Source: Mycolicibacterium baixiangningiae
Lineage (GTDB): Bacteria; Actinomycetota; Actinomycetes; Mycobacteriales; Mycobacteriaceae
Assembly: GCF_016313185.1 (NCBI RefSeq)
Contig: NZ_CP066218.1
Span: forward strand, 2,480,001 to 2,544,000
Length of the DNA stretch: 64,000 nt
Direction of reading: 5' to 3'
Made by a program: the position numbers and the translations under genes. The notes under the pieces were generated by a model that had not been told where the DNA came from, searched no databases, and saw only the letters and a list, made by a program, of their open reading frames with translations. Positions 33,496-42,897 of the stretch are shown piece by piece (position 1 is the first letter of the stretch; each line of letters opens with the position of its first letter).

Positions 33496-34424
33496 CGTTG
33501 CCTCCGGAGAACCCCGAGCCGCCGGAGGAGCCCACCGAGCCGCCGACGGACGCACCGGCCACCGACGAACCCGAGCCACAGCCCGCACCGCCCCCCGCGG
33601 ACGACGATCACGAGGGGCCCCGCCGGCGCGCGCGGCGGGAACGCGAACAGCGCCGCGCCGTCAAGGATCGGGCGATCGCCATCGAAGAGGCCCGCCGCGA
33701 GGCCAAGCGGCGCGTGATCAGCGGTCCGGTCCCGGAGGTGACACCGCTTGCGCGCGGAGCGGTTCGCGGGCTCAAGGTGCTGGTGTGGTCGGCCCTGCTG
33801 TCGGTGCTCGCGGTCAGCCTCGGGCTGCTGCTGTACTTCACGCCGATCATGTCGGCGCGCAACGTCGTGGTCGTCGGTCTGGAGGCGATACCCCAAGAAG
33901 AGGTGCTCACTGCCGCGGCGGTGGTTCCGGGCACGCCGCTGTTGCAGGTCGACACCGACACCGTCGCCGAACGCGTCGCGACCATCCGGCGGGTCGCCAG
34001 CGCGCGGGTGCAGCGCGAGTATCCGTCGTCGCTGCGGATCACCGTCGTCGAGCGCGTGCCGGTGGTGGTCAAGGACTATCCGGACGGCCCGCATCTGTTC
34101 GACCGCGACGGCGTGGATTTCGCGACCGCACCGCCGCCGCCGAACCTGCCCTATCTGGAGACCGCGACGCCGGGGCCGAGCGACCCGGCGACCGAGGCCG
34201 CCCTGCAGGTGATGCTCGCGCTTCCGCCCGACGTGGCGGGTCAGGTGGGGCGCATCGCCGCGCCGTCGGTCGCATCGATCACCCTGACGCTGCTCGACGG
34301 GCGGGTGGTGGTGTGGGGGACCACCGACCGCACCGACGAGAAGGCGCTGAAGCTGGCCGCACTGCTCACGCAACCGGGCCGCACATACGACGTGTCCAGC
34401 CCGGATTTGCCCACGGTCAAGTAG
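33492..34424 (+). CDS. ftsQ: cell division protein FtsQ
   Basis: The 310-residue bitopic divisome protein has a Pro/Glu-rich then Arg-rich cytoplasmic tail of about 95 residues, one membrane helix ([19 protein letters not shown]), a POTRA domain ([19 protein letters not shown] to [19 protein letters not shown]) and a C-terminal FtsQ beta domain ([22 protein letters not shown]). It connects FtsL/FtsB-type proteins with the early divisome. Its stop is followed by about 200 bp before ftsZ. Confidence 0.93.
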   Translation: MTLPPENPEPPEEPTEPPTDAPATDEPEPQPAPPPADDDHEGPRRRARREREQRRAVKDRAIAIEEARREAKRRVISGPVPEVTPLARGAVRGLKVLVWSALLSVLAVSLGLLLYFTPIMSARNVVVVGLEAIPQEEVLTAAAVVPGTPLLQVDTDTVAERVATIRRVASARVQREYPSSLRITVVERVPVVVKDYPDGPHLFDRDGVDFATAPPPPNLPYLETATPGPSDPATEAALQVMLALPPDVAGQVGRIAAPSVASITLTLLDGRVVVWGTTDRTDEKALKLAALLTQPGRTYDVSSPDLPTVK

Positions 34425-34593
34425 GAAATTCGTCTCGGCACCGTCGGCGCGCCTGCATGGTTCCCACGCACGGTCGCCCTACCGTTCTGGTTGCGCGGAA
34501 CTACTTGACATAACTCTAAGCCTGTGGTTGAGGTTGAGGGTTTGCGGGAAGGTTTTGCACAAGTACTCGAAACCAGGCAGAAAGGCGACCGCC
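34425..34593 (+). promoter_or_regulatory. ftsZ upstream region with TTGACA element
   Basis: This 169-bp gap between ftsQ and the ftsZ leader ORF likely contains ftsZ promoters. TTGACA at 34505-34510 matches a -35 consensus exactly, but no TANNNT hexamer stands 16-18 bp downstream. TACCGT at 34480-34485 is an alternative -10 for an upstream start. A GAAAGG ribosome site precedes the leader ORF. Which element is used cannot be decided by eye. Confidence 0.35.
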
Positions 34594-34626
34594 ATGAGCG
34601 CTTGCGCGAAGAAGGTCGAGCGATGA
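34594..34626 (+). CDS. 10-codon leader ORF overlapping the ftsZ start
   Basis: ATG 34594, preceded by GAAAGG at 9 nt, opens a frame encoding [10 protein letters not shown] and stopping at TGA 34624-34626. The stop overlaps the ftsZ ATG (34623) as ATGA. Ribosomes ending here would be placed exactly on the ftsZ start, which itself lacks a good Shine-Dalgarno (only AAGAAGG 7-13 nt upstream). Part of it (GAGCGCTTGCGCGA) is shared with the repeat before the universal stress gene. Geometry is seen; translation is inferred. Confidence 0.45.
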   Translation: MSACAKKVER

Positions 34627-35780
34627 CCCCGCCGCACAACTATCTCGCCGTCATCAAGGTGGTCGGCATCGGTGGCGGCGGCGTCAACGCCGTCAACCGG
34701 ATGATCGAACAGGGCCTCAAGGGTGTGGAGTTCATCGCGATCAACACCGACGCTCAGGCGTTGTTGATGAGCGATGCCGACGTCAAGCTCGACGTCGGCC
34801 GTGACTCGACCCGCGGGCTGGGCGCCGGTGCTGACCCCGAGGTGGGGCGCAAGGCCGCCGAGGACGCCAAGGACGACATCGAGGAGCTGCTGCGCGGCGC
34901 CGACATGGTGTTCGTCACCGCCGGTGAGGGCGGCGGCACCGGCACCGGCGGCGCGCCCGTGGTGGCGACCATCGCCCGCAAGCTCGGCGCGTTGACGGTC
35001 GGCGTCGTGACCAGGCCATTCTCGTTCGAAGGTAAGCGCAGGAGCAACCAGGCCGCGGACGGCATCGCCTCGCTGCGCGAGAGTTGCGACACGCTGATCG
35101 TCATCCCCAACGACCGGCTGCTGCAGATGGGCGACGCCGCGGTGTCGCTGATGGACGCGTTCCGCAGCGCCGACGAGGTGCTGCTCAACGGCGTGCAGGG
35201 CATCACCGACCTGATCACCACCCCCGGCCTGATCAACGTCGACTTCGCCGACGTCAAGGGCGTGATGAGCGGCGCGGGCACCGCGTTGATGGGCATCGGT
35301 TCGGCCCGCGGCGACGGACGGGCGCTCAAGGCCGCCGAGATCGCGATCAACTCGCCGCTGCTGGAAGCGTCGATGGAAGGCGCCCAGGGCGTGCTGCTTT
35401 CGGTAGCCGGCGGCAGTGACCTGGGTCTGTTCGAGATCAACGAGGCTGCCTCGCTGGTCCAGGAGGCCGCGCATCCCGAGGCCAACATCATCTTCGGCAC
35501 CGTCATCGACGACTCGCTCGGCGACGAGGTGCGGGTCACCGTTATCGCGGCCGGCTTCGACGCGGCAGGTCCCGGACGTGACCCGGTGACCGGTCAGAAC
35601 ACCGCCGCGGCTGCCACGCCGATCGCGCCGGGCAAGGCCGGTCACGTGACGTCGTCGCTGTTCGAGCCATCGGACCCCACGAGCGTGCCGGTGCACACCA
35701 ACGGCGCCACAGTGCGGATCGGCGGGGACGGCGGCATCGCGGATGACGACGTCGACGTGCCGCCGTTCATGCGGCACTGA
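34623..35780 (+). CDS. ftsZ: cell division tubulin homologue FtsZ
   Basis: The 385-residue GTPase polymerises into the Z ring. The GTP-binding loops include [13 protein letters not shown], the tubulin signature [13 protein letters not shown] (about residues 101-113) and VIPNDRLLQ; the T7 synergy loop is [11 protein letters not shown], completing the GTPase site between monomers. The C-terminal peptide [11 protein letters not shown] is the docking site for SepF and FtsW. ATG 34623 gives [15 protein letters not shown], the mycobacterial N-terminus; the frame extends to 34524 but that part is not conserved. Confidence 0.97.
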   Translation: MTPPHNYLAVIKVVGIGGGGVNAVNRMIEQGLKGVEFIAINTDAQALLMSDADVKLDVGRDSTRGLGAGADPEVGRKAAEDAKDDIEELLRGADMVFVTAGEGGGTGTGGAPVVATIARKLGALTVGVVTRPFSFEGKRRSNQAADGIASLRESCDTLIVIPNDRLLQMGDAAVSLMDAFRSADEVLLNGVQGITDLITTPGLINVDFADVKGVMSGAGTALMGIGSARGDGRALKAAEIAINSPLLEASMEGAQGVLLSVAGGSDLGLFEINEAASLVQEAAHPEANIIFGTVIDDSLGDEVRVTVIAAGFDAAGPGRDPVTGQNTAAAATPIAPGKAGHVTSSLFEPSDPTSVPVHTNGATVRIGGDGGIADDDVDVPPFMRH

Positions 35781-35800
35781 TCCGGTTCGATACTGACAAC

Positions 35801-36505
35801 GTGACCGTTCGTGTGCGGCGGGTGACCACAACCCGCGCCGGTGGCGTCTCGGCGCCGCCGTACGACACCTTCAATCTCGGTGACCACGTCGGTGACGATC
35901 CGGCCGCCGTCGCCGCCAACCGCGACCGGCTCGCGAAGGCCGCCGGGCTCACTGGCCGCCTGGTCTGGATGAGCCAGGTGCACAGTGACCGGGTGGTGCG
36001 TGTCGACGGACCGGCGGACGGGCCGGTCGACGACGCCGACGGTCTGGTGACCACCACCCGGCGGCTCGGGCTGGTGGTCGTCACCGCCGACTGCGTACCG
36101 GTACTGCTGGCCGATGCGGGTGCCGGGGTGATCAGCGCCGTACACGCCGGGCGGGTGGGCGCGCGCGACGGTGTCGTGGTGCGCGCGGTGGAGATGATGC
36201 GTGAAGCGGGAGCGCGGGTACCGGACATCTCGGTGCTGCTCGGGCCCGCGGTCAGCGGTCGCAACTATGAGGTGCCCGAGGCGATGGCCGCCGAGGTCGA
36301 GGCCGCGCTGCCCGGCAGCCGGACCCGGACCGCCCGCGGCACCGCCGGTTTGGACCTGCGGGCCGGAATCGCCCGCCAGCTCACGGGTTTGGGCATCACG
36401 GCCATCGATGTCGACCCACGCTGCACGGTCGCCGACCGCAACCTGTTCAGCCACCGGCGCAGCGCCCCGACCGGCAGGCTGGCCTCGCTGGTATGGATGG
36501 AATGA
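35801..36505 (+). CDS. pgeF: peptidoglycan editing factor PgeF / YfiH-type purine nucleoside phosphorylase
   Basis: The 234-residue DUF152 (laccase-like) protein has FNLGDHVGDDP near the N-terminus and the Zn-ligand motifs WMSQVHSDRVV, VVTADCVPVLLAD and VHAGRVGARDG. Members act as purine nucleoside phosphorylases in vitro, and the E. coli protein removes misincorporated serine from UDP-MurNAc precursors. Its place right after ftsZ is conserved in actinobacteria. GTG 35801 follows ftsZ by 20 bp. The exact physiological role here is not known. Confidence 0.88.
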   Translation: MTVRVRRVTTTRAGGVSAPPYDTFNLGDHVGDDPAAVAANRDRLAKAAGLTGRLVWMSQVHSDRVVRVDGPADGPVDDADGLVTTTRRLGLVVVTADCVPVLLADAGAGVISAVHAGRVGARDGVVVRAVEMMREAGARVPDISVLLGPAVSGRNYEVPEAMAAEVEAALPGSRTRTARGTAGLDLRAGIARQLTGLGITAIDVDPRCTVADRNLFSHRRSAPTGRLASLVWME

Positions 36506-37251
36506 GTGGCGTGGTCACCGACCGGGAAGCCCAGTTGGCCGCCTCGCTGTCGGCCGTCCGGGAGCGGCTCGCCCGCGCGGCGCAGGCGGCGGGCCGGGAT
36601 GTCACCGAGATCCGGTTGCTTCCCGTGACCAAATTCTTCCCGGCCTCCGACGTGCGGATCCTGTACGGGCTGGGCTGCCGGGACTTCGCCGAATCCCGTG
36701 AACAGGAAGCGTCGAAGAAGGCTGCAGAGCTCGCCGAGGAGTTCGCGGACGACCCGGTTCGCTGGCACATGGTGGGCCGCATCCAGCGCAACAAGGCCAA
36801 GGCGATCGCGCGCTGGGCGTACGCGGCGCATTCGGTGGACAGCGCCAAGCTGATCGCCGCGCTGGATCGGGGCGCGGCCGACGCGATGGCCGAAGGGGTG
36901 CGCAGTGCACCGCTTCGGGTCTACCTGCAGCTCAGTCTCGACGGCGATGTCGAGCGGGGCGGCATCGACGTCGACCAGCCGGATCAGATCGACGAGCTCT
37001 GTGCTGCAGTCGATTCCGCCGAAGCGCTGCAGTTCGTCGGGCTGATGGGCATTCCGCCGCTGGGCGCCGACGCCGCTTGGGCGTTCGCGCGTTTGCAGTC
37101 GGAGTGGCAGCGGGTACAGGAGCGCTACCAGCAGCGGCTCGAGTTGTCCGCCGGGATGTCCGGGGATCTCGAGACGGCGGTCGAACACGGGTCGACGTGT
37201 GTGCGTGTCGGTACCGCGCTTATGGGGCCCCGTCCTCTAACGTCACCCTGA
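36502..37251 (+). CDS. PLP homeostasis protein, YggS family
   Basis: This protein of about 249 residues has a PLP-binding alanine-racemase-like barrel without racemase activity. The PLP lysine lies in [14 protein letters not shown], and [16 protein letters not shown] and GLMGIPPLG are family motifs. [17 protein letters not shown] at the end matches the phosphate-binding SxxR(V)GT motif. ATG 36502 overlaps the pgeF stop as ATGA; ATG 36493 is 3 codons upstream. It buffers pyridoxal phosphate and is commonly found between pgeF and sepF. Confidence 0.9.
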   Translation: MSGVVTDREAQLAASLSAVRERLARAAQAAGRDVTEIRLLPVTKFFPASDVRILYGLGCRDFAESREQEASKKAAELAEEFADDPVRWHMVGRIQRNKAKAIARWAYAAHSVDSAKLIAALDRGAADAMAEGVRSAPLRVYLQLSLDGDVERGGIDVDQPDQIDELCAAVDSAEALQFVGLMGIPPLGADAAWAFARLQSEWQRVQERYQQRLELSAGMSGDLETAVEHGSTCVRVGTALMGPRPLTSP

Positions 37252-37316
37252 GTAGTCACTCCAGTCACATCTTCATCACAGACACCACAGCTTTTCGGTC
37301 TCAGAAGGGTCGCGCG

Positions 37317-37982
37317 ATGAGCACATTGCACAAGGTCAAGGCCTACTTCGGTATGGCGCCCATGGATGACTACGACGACGAGTACTACGAGGACGACGAG
37401 CGCGGCGAGCGCGGCGAGCGCGGCGCGGCCCGTAGCTACGCCCGTCGCCCCCGCGAGGACCGGTTCGAGGAGGACGGTTACGGCCGTGACTACGACGACC
37501 GCCCGGCCCCGCGCGAATACGACGAACCTCCGATCTACCGCGGCGGATACGACGAGCCCCGGTTCGAGCCCCGCATGCGCGGCCCGCGCGAGTTCGACCG
37601 CGCCACCCCGCCGCCCCGGCTCGGCGCGCTGCGCGCCTCCACCCGCGGCTCACTCGCAATGGACCCCCGCCGGATGGCGATGCTCTTTGAGGAAGGCAGC
37701 CCACTGGCCAAGATCACGACCCTGCGTCCCAAGGACTACAGCGAGGCCCGCACCATCGGTGAGAAGTTCCGTGACGGCACTCCGGTGATCATGGACCTGG
37801 TGTCGATGGACAACGCCGACGCCAAGCGCCTCGTCGACTTCGCTGCCGGTCTCGCGTTCGCCCTGCGCGGTTCGTTCGACAAGGTCGCCACCAAGGTGTT
37901 CCTGCTGTCGCCGGCCGACGTCGACGTCACCGCCGACGAGCGCAGGCGTATCGCCGAGGCCGGGTTCTACGCGTATCAGTGA
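37317..37982 (+). CDS. sepF: cell division protein SepF
   Basis: The 221-residue protein has an N-terminal amphipathic stretch [15 protein letters not shown] that could bind membrane, an acidic/Arg-rich disordered linker with ERGERGERG repeats, and a C-terminal SepF core ([20 protein letters not shown] region, then [20 protein letters not shown] and [11 protein letters not shown]). SepF tethers FtsZ to the membrane in actinobacteria lacking FtsA. ATG 37317 is preceded by GAAGGG at 7 nt; the longer frame from 37077 lies within the YggS gene. Confidence 0.93.
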   Translation: MSTLHKVKAYFGMAPMDDYDDEYYEDDERGERGERGAARSYARRPREDRFEEDGYGRDYDDRPAPREYDEPPIYRGGYDEPRFEPRMRGPREFDRATPPPRLGALRASTRGSLAMDPRRMAMLFEEGSPLAKITTLRPKDYSEARTIGEKFRDGTPVIMDLVSMDNADAKRLVDFAAGLAFALRGSFDKVATKVFLLSPADVDVTADERRRIAEAGFYAYQ

Positions 37983-38099
37983 CTGCTGGGGGCGACCGCC
38001 GGGCACGGCGGCGCCCCGGCCCGGCAGGTAGGCTGACGAGGTCGTTTTCCCACCTGTATCGAATGTCACACATCTGCCCGTAGTGAGGTCGAGCTTCCG

Positions 38100-38390
38100 T
38101 TGGCGCTGTTCTTCGAAATCCTTGGTTTTGCGCTGTTCGTTTTCTGGCTGTTGCTCATCGCACGGGTCGTGGTCGAGTTCATCCGCTCGTTCAGCAGAGA
38201 CTGGCGCCCGCGCGGGCTGACGGTCGTGGTGCTCGAGGTGATCATGACGATGACCGATCCGCCGGTGAAGCTGCTGCGCCGCATCATTCCCCAGCTCACG
38301 ATAGGGGCGGTGCGTTTCGACCTGTCGATCATGGTGTTGCTGCTGGTGGCGTTCATCGGTATGCAGCTGGCTTTCGGCGCCGCAGCCTGA
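38100..38390 (+). CDS. YggT family membrane protein
   Basis: The 96-residue protein has two membrane helices, FFEILGFALFVFWLLLIARVV and a second one near FDLSIMVLLLVAFIGMQLAF, with the YggT motif VVEFIRSFSRDWRPRGLTV and DPPVKLLRRIIPQL between. TTG 38100 is the start, preceded by GAGG at about 10 nt; length equals the M. tuberculosis protein. It lies between sepF and wag31 as in most actinobacteria. It is probably linked to growth-pole or septum function, but the activity is unknown. Confidence 0.87.
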   Translation: MALFFEILGFALFVFWLLLIARVVVEFIRSFSRDWRPRGLTVVVLEVIMTMTDPPVKLLRRIIPQLTIGAVRFDLSIMVLLLVAFIGMQLAFGAAA

Positions 38391-38452
38391 CCCTGGTCGC
38401 CGGACCGGCCCGCGCGCCTGCGCACCAGGTTTGCCAGGCACTGGAATTGACG

Positions 38453-38480
38453 TTGAGAAATTGAAATTCGCTCTTAAAAT
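38453..38480 (+). promoter_or_regulatory. wag31 upstream promoter candidate
   Basis: TTGAGA (38453-38458) and TAAAAT (38475-38480) are separated by 16 bp in a short AT-rich patch (38442-38484), unlike the GC-rich surroundings. This is one of the most canonical promoters visible here. Transcription would start near 38487, about 108 bp before wag31. Confidence 0.5.
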
Positions 38481-38548
38481 TTGACCTCCCCTGCAACCGC
38501 CGGGTCTGGTGTGACAGGATGGACGCCAGTTGCGTTCCAGCCAGGCTT

Positions 38549-38554
38549 TACACT
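38549..38554 (+). promoter_or_regulatory. wag31 proximal -10 candidate
   Basis: TACACT fits TANNNT and would start transcription near 38561, 34 bp before the wag31 ATG. TTGCGT lies 13 bp upstream, too close for a standard -35. Together with the upstream element, wag31 may have two promoters. Confidence 0.45.
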
Positions 38555-38594
38555 TTGAGATCGGTTGACGGTCCAGACTCCAAGGGGGCAGACG

Positions 38595-39413
38595 ATGCCG
38601 CTCACACCCGCTGACGTTCACAACGTCGCGTTCAGCAAGCCGCCGATCGGTAAACGCGGCTACAACGAGGACGAAGTCGACGCATTCCTCGACCTGGTCG
38701 AGAACGAACTGACCCGGCTCATCGAGGAGAACACCGACCTGCGTCAGCGGGTTGCCGAGATGGACCAGGAGCTGGCCTCTGCCCGTTCCGGTGGCGGCGC
38801 GGCCCAGTCGGCGCAGCCCGCCCCGGTCTACGAGCCCGAGCCGGAACCGACTCCGCCGCCCCAGCCGGTGTACGAGGCGCCCCCGGCACCGGCGCCCACC
38901 GCCCAGCAGAACGAGGACTCCGCGCTGCGCGCCGCCAAGGTGCTCAGCCTGGCGCAGGAGACCGCCGACCGGCTGACCGGCACCGCCAAGGCCGAATCGG
39001 ACAAGCTGCTCTCCGACGCACGGGCCCAGGCCGACGCGATGGTCAGCGAGGCCCGGCATACCGCCGAGACCACGGTCACCGAGGCCCGCCAACGCGCCGA
39101 CGCCATGCTGGCCGACGCGCAGACCCGGTCCGAAGCTCAGCTGCGGCAGGCCCAGGAGAAGGCGGACGCCCTTCAGGCCGACGCCGAGCGCAAGCACTCC
39201 GAGATCATGGGCACGATCAACCAGCAGCGGACCGTCCTCGAAGGCCGGCTCGAGCAGCTGCGGACCTTCGAGCGGGAGTACCGCACACGCCTGAAGACCT
39301 ACCTCGAGTCGCAGCTCGAGGAGCTCGGCCAGCGCGGCTCGGCCGCGCCGGTCGACTCGAGCGCCAACAACGACGGCGGCGGCTTCAACCAGTTCAACCG
39401 CGGAAACAACTGA
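38595..39413 (+). CDS. wag31: polar growth protein Wag31 (DivIVA)
   Basis: The 272-residue coiled-coil scaffold marks growing poles and directs peptidoglycan and mycolate synthesis there. The DivIVA membrane-binding domain is [20 protein letters not shown] and [20 protein letters not shown] Pro/Glu-rich linker (about residues 65-105) follows, then a long coiled coil rich in A, E, Q and R. ATG 38595 has GGGGGC upstream. The linker that carries the phosphorylated Thr in M. tuberculosis differs here, so the phosphosite is not obvious. Confidence 0.95.
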   Translation: MPLTPADVHNVAFSKPPIGKRGYNEDEVDAFLDLVENELTRLIEENTDLRQRVAEMDQELASARSGGGAAQSAQPAPVYEPEPEPTPPPQPVYEAPPAPAPTAQQNEDSALRAAKVLSLAQETADRLTGTAKAESDKLLSDARAQADAMVSEARHTAETTVTEARQRADAMLADAQTRSEAQLRQAQEKADALQADAERKHSEIMGTINQQRTVLEGRLEQLRTFEREYRTRLKTYLESQLEELGQRGSAAPVDSSANNDGGGFNQFNRGNN

Positions 39414-39430
39414 CGCGGCTGCGCTGATCA

Positions 39431-39817
39431 ATGCTGATCATCGCGCTCGTCCTTGCCGTCGTCGGGCTCGCTGCCCTGGTGGCCGCCGTGGTCACCGGCA
39501 ATGCGCTGATCGCGTGGGTGTGCATCGCGGCCAGCGTGATCGGCGTGGTGCTGTTGATCGTCGATGCGGTCCGGGAACGCTCCCGCACCGCCGGCGGTAC
39601 CCCTGCGGCCGATGACACCGGGACCGCCGACGACTTCGACGCCGATTATCCCGACGAAGCCGACTCTGCCGAGCACTTCGAGGCCGACGAGACCGCTGTC
39701 GAATCGGACCCCGCTGTCGAATCGGACCCCGACGCCGATACCCGCGCGGTGCCGTTCGACGAGCGCCACGAGGATCACGTCGGCGCCGACCACCCCGAAG
39801 AACCGACCACCCGCTAA
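39431..39817 (+). CDS. small membrane protein with acidic tail (Rv2144c-like)
   Basis: The 128-residue protein has two hydrophobic segments ([19 protein letters not shown] and [19 protein letters not shown]), then an acidic disordered tail with two AVESDP repeats. It follows wag31 by 17 bp as in M. tuberculosis. The function is unknown. Its stop overlaps the convergent phosphoribosyltransferase gene by 4 bp. Confidence 0.8.
   Translation: MLIIALVLAVVGLAALVAAVVTGNALIAWVCIAASVIGVVLLIVDAVRERSRTAGGTPAADDTGTADDFDADYPDEADSAEHFEADETAVESDPAVESDPDADTRAVPFDERHEDHVGADHPEEPTTR
39695..39730 (+). repeat. 18-bp tandem repeat, 2 copies, in frame
   Basis: GCTGTCGAATCGGACCCC occurs twice without change, encoding [12 protein letters not shown] in the acidic tail. 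It resembles the 18-bp slippage repeat at 10676-10711 in origin, not in sequence. Confidence 0.85.
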
Positions 39818-40491
39818 CGCGTCGGTGTCGCCAGCAGGTCACACACCTCCTCGTCGGTGACCTGGTGGAAGTCGGCGTACACCTGGCCGACGGCTCCGAA
39901 TCCCGTGGGCATCGTCGCGCACACCACCTCATCGGCTTCCTCGCCGATCTCCCGGCACGCCGACTCCGGGCCCACCGGGACGGCCACCACCACCTGCGCA
40001 GGCTGCGATGCGCGCACCGCCCGTACCGCGGCCAGCATGCTGGCACCGGTGGCGATCCCGTCGTCGGTGAGCACGACCGTCGCCCCGGTGATCGCCGGTG
40101 GCGGCCGCCCCTGCCGGTAGGCGGCCTCCCGGCGGCGCAGTTCGGTGGTTTCGCGGTCGATCGCGCGCCGCAGGTCCTCCTCGCTCAGGTGCAGTCGGGC
40201 CACGAGTTCCTCGTTGACCACCACCCCGCCACCGGATGCGATGGCGCCCATCGCGAGCTCCTGCCATTGCGGCACACCGAGTTTGCGTACGAGAAAGACG
40301 TCCAGCGGTGCTCCCAGCCCGTGGGCCACCTCCCAGCCGACGGGAACACCGCCGCGGGCCAGGCCGAGCACCAGCAGGTTGTCGCGACCGCGATAGGACG
40401 ACAGTTCTCCGGCCAGGACCAGGCCGGCGTCGCGGCGGTCCCGGAAGATGCGCCCGGCGGATCTGCCGCCGAGTCTGTCCCATCCGCTCAT
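39814..40491 (-). CDS. phosphoribosyltransferase-fold protein (Rv2143-like)
   Basis: The protein of about 225 residues has a type I PRTase fold. The PRPP-binding motif is [14 protein letters not shown] (near residue 141), [18 protein letters not shown] holds the pyrophosphate loop, and [19 protein letters not shown] is typical of the stand-alone family often annotated as predicted phosphoribosyltransferases. ATG 40491 gives [19 protein letters not shown]; no clear Shine-Dalgarno is visible. The substrate is unknown. The longer upstream frame overlaps the divergent SDR gene and is not coding-like. Confidence 0.82.
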   Translation of the reverse strand: MSGWDRLGGRSAGRIFRDRRDAGLVLAGELSSYRGRDNLLVLGLARGGVPVGWEVAHGLGAPLDVFLVRKLGVPQWQELAMGAIASGGGVVVNEELVARLHLSEEDLRRAIDRETTELRRREAAYRQGRPPPAITGATVVLTDDGIATGASMLAAVRAVRASQPAQVVVAVPVGPESACREIGEEADEVVCATMPTGFGAVGQVYADFHQVTDEEVCDLLATPTR

Positions 40492-40581
40492 CGCGAAGAA
40501 GTCGTACCCGCCGTGCCCTGATGCAATCCACCGTCCGGGCGGCGCCGAATACTGCGAGCACACCGGTGACAGGGAGGGCCC

Positions 40582-41949
40582 ATGGGCGGCATCGAGTACG
40601 CAAGCGTCGTCGACCACCCGCTCGACGAGGTGTTCGCCTGGCACACCCGCGCGGGCGCGATGCCCCGGCTGGTGCCGCCGTGGCAGCCGATGACCGTGGT
40701 CGCCGAAACCCCGTCGCTGGCGAACGGCCAGGCGGTGCTCGGGCTGCCCGCAGGTCTGCGTTGGATCGCCCAGCACGATCCGGCGGTCTACGACCCGCCG
40801 TACCGGTTCGCCGACGCGCTGTCATCCCGGGGTCTGCGGTCACTGCCGCCGCACGTGATCGGCCGGTGGCGTCACACCCATGACTTCGCCGACGCGGGGC
40901 AGGGCCGCACCCGTGTCCGCGACCGGGTCGACACCACGGTGCCGGGGGTGATGCTGCGCCCGACCTTCGTCTACCGGCACCGTCAGCTGGCCGACGACCT
41001 GGCTGCACACCGCGACGCCGCTCAGGCCGGTCGCGGTCCGATGGTCGTCGCCGTGACGGGTGCCTCGGGGCTGGTCGGGGCTGCGCTGACCGCGATGCTG
41101 ACCAGCGGTGGGCACCGGGTGGTCAAGCTGGTGCGACGCAATGCGATCCGGGCTGATGAACGGCAGTGGGATCCGCGGCGGCCCGCTGCCGACCTGCTGT
41201 CCGGTGTGGACGCCGTGGTGCACCTCGCCGGCGCGTCCATCGCGGGCCGGTTCACCGCATCGCACCGGGCGGCGATCCGCGAGAGCCGCATCGAACCCAC
41301 CCGTCGGCTCGCGGAGCTCGCCGCGGCCGGAGGCGACGGGCCGCGTGCCTTCGTCAGCGCATCGGCGATCGGGTTCTACGGCTGCGACCGCGGCGATGCG
41401 GTGCTGTGCGAGGACAGTTCGCGTGGCGACGGTTTCCTCGCCGACGTCGTCGCCCAATGGGAGGCCGCGACCGCACCGGCGGCCGAGGCGGGGCTGCGGG
41501 TGGTCACCGTTCGCACCGGAATCGTCCAGGCCGCGGCGGGCGGCACGCTGCGGCTCATGCGGCCCCTGTTCACCGCGGGGCTCGGCGGCCGGCTGGGCAC
41601 CGGCAGGCAGTGGGTGTCGTGGATCGGGCTCGATGATCTGCTCGACGTGTACTACCGGGCGCTGTGGGACGACCGCACCAGTGGGCCCGTCAACGCCGTC
41701 GCCCCCGATTCGGTGCGCAATGCCGACTACACCGCGACGCTCGCCGCGGTGCTACACCGGCCCGCCGTGCTGCCGGTCCCGTCAGTCGGCCCGCGGTTGC
41801 TGCTCGGCGCCCAGGGCGCCCGCGAACTCGCCGAGGCCGATCAGCGGGTGCTGCCGACGAGATTGGCCGCGGTGGGCCACCGCTTCCGCCACCCCCAACT
41901 CGCTGACGCACTCGCACATCAGCTCGGGCACGGTGCGGCCGCGACGTAG
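40582..41949 (+). CDS. SRPBCC-SDR fusion, TIGR01777-type epimerase
   Basis: The 455-residue protein has an N-terminal SRPBCC lipid-binding-like domain (about 1-145; [21 protein letters not shown], then [17 protein letters not shown]) and a C-terminal atypical SDR (from [19 protein letters not shown], near 155). [21 protein letters not shown] and [11 protein letters not shown] are TIGR01777 motifs. The active-site Tyr of classical SDRs is not clearly retained. This fused architecture is common in actinobacteria. Start has GGGAGGG 6 nt upstream. The 3' end overlaps the amidotransferase gene by 31 bp. Confidence 0.87.
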   Translation: MGGIEYASVVDHPLDEVFAWHTRAGAMPRLVPPWQPMTVVAETPSLANGQAVLGLPAGLRWIAQHDPAVYDPPYRFADALSSRGLRSLPPHVIGRWRHTHDFADAGQGRTRVRDRVDTTVPGVMLRPTFVYRHRQLADDLAAHRDAAQAGRGPMVVAVTGASGLVGAALTAMLTSGGHRVVKLVRRNAIRADERQWDPRRPAADLLSGVDAVVHLAGASIAGRFTASHRAAIRESRIEPTRRLAELAAAGGDGPRAFVSASAIGFYGCDRGDAVLCEDSSRGDGFLADVVAQWEAATAPAAEAGLRVVTVRTGIVQAAAGGTLRLMRPLFTAGLGGRLGTGRQWVSWIGLDDLLDVYYRALWDDRTSGPVNAVAPDSVRNADYTATLAAVLHRPAVLPVPSVGPRLLLGAQGARELAEADQRVLPTRLAAVGHRFRHPQLADALAHQLGHGAAAT

Positions 41950-42641
41950 GACAGGAACGCGTTCACCAGGGCGCGGTTCCGCCGTGCGGCATCGTCTTTG
42001 AGTTGCCTTGTGCGGGTGAGCAGTTCGTCGTGGTCGAGTCCGAATCGGAGCGCGTCGCCGTCACGGTCGTCGGCAAGCCACCCCGTGAGAAGAGTGTGGT
42101 CGAGTTCGGGGTGGAACTGCAGCGCCAGCGCGCGGCCGAGTACGAACGCCTGCGAGGCGTCGGCGGTTCTGGCGATCTCGACCGCACCCGGAGGCAGCGT
42201 CCACCGGTCGAAATGCCACTGGAACCAGGGCCCGGTGGAGACCAGGTCGGGCCGGTCGGTCGGGATGTCGTACCACCCGATCTCGGCTGCCGGTGCGCGG
42301 CCGACCGTGCCGCCGAACGCCTGGGCGATGATCTGCCCGCCGAAGCACACGCCGAGCAGCGCCACCCCGGCAGCGGCGGCGTCGCGCAGCAGCGCCATCT
42401 CGGTGCCGACCCAGGTGCGGCGCAGCGCGTCGTCGTACACATGCCATCGGGCGCCGAGAGGCACGATGACGTCGTATCCGGTGGGGTCGGGGAAGACCAC
42501 GTCGAATGCGGGGTCGCCCTCCCGCTCCTCGGGCACCACCGTGAAGGTGTCGATGTCGAAGCCGGCGTCGGAGAACGCCTCTCCCAGCAGTCCTTCGGTC
42601 GCCGTGGTGTCGTTGTGGAGGAACAGGACGCGTCGTGTCAC
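41919..42641 (-). CDS. type 1 glutamine amidotransferase
   Basis: The 240-residue class I GATase-like protein has the nucleophile elbow GVCFGGQIIAQAFGG (Cys near 99) and the His/Glu dyad QFHPELDHTLL (near 178). It stands alone, as in the GuaA-like amidotransferase group of unknown acceptors. The GTG start (MTRRVLFLHND) is 10 bp downstream of a possible broken small gene. The acceptor substrate is unknown. Confidence 0.85.
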   Translation of the reverse strand: MTRRVLFLHNDTTATEGLLGEAFSDAGFDIDTFTVVPEEREGDPAFDVVFPDPTGYDVIVPLGARWHVYDDALRRTWVGTEMALLRDAAAAGVALLGVCFGGQIIAQAFGGTVGRAPAAEIGWYDIPTDRPDLVSTGPWFQWHFDRWTLPPGAVEIARTADASQAFVLGRALALQFHPELDHTLLTGWLADDRDGDALRFGLDHDELLTRTRQLKDDAARRNRALVNAFLSYVAAAPCPS

Positions 42642-42651
42642 CCGGCCATTA

Positions 42652-42829
42652 TCACCGGGGCACCGGCGGTGCGTCGCCCGGTGCGAGCTCGGCGGCGAGC
42701 GCGCGAACAGCGTCGTCGCGGAATCGGTGTAGCCGTTCGGCGTCGGACGCCTCGGGGGCGAAGGTGACCGCGACGGCGATCTCCAGTTTCCGCGCGGGTG
42801 CCGGTCAGGCCGAGCGGTCCGATCCGCAT
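42652..42829 (-). pseudogene. possible frameshifted small ORF upstream of the amidotransferase gene
   Basis: One reverse frame from an in-frame TGA (42805) to TGA 42652 reads KLEIAVAVTFAPEASDAERL and then RFRDDAVRALAAELAPGD, with GC-rich third positions, but has no start codon. An ATG at 42829 lies in another frame and a single extra base would join them. No family is recognised. It could be a decayed gene or chance. Confidence 0.3.
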
Positions 42830-42873
42830 GATGCCTCGGCGCGTGGATCGGGGCCTGCTGCGGGGACGGGTAT

Positions 42874-42879
42874 TACACT
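42874..42879 (+). promoter_or_regulatory. -10 element of the phospholipase D gene
   Basis: TACACT fits TANNNT and is followed by 18 bp before the ATG at 42898, with GGGGGGTGG as a ribosome site between. Transcription would start near 42886. Confidence 0.45.
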
Positions 42880-42897
42880 GCGGGTCTGGGGGGTGGC

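Noticed and set aside
34505..34534. Full sigma-70 promoter from TTGACA before ftsZ
   Set aside because: No TANNNT hexamer 16-18 bp downstream; retained only as a weak element in the upstream region.
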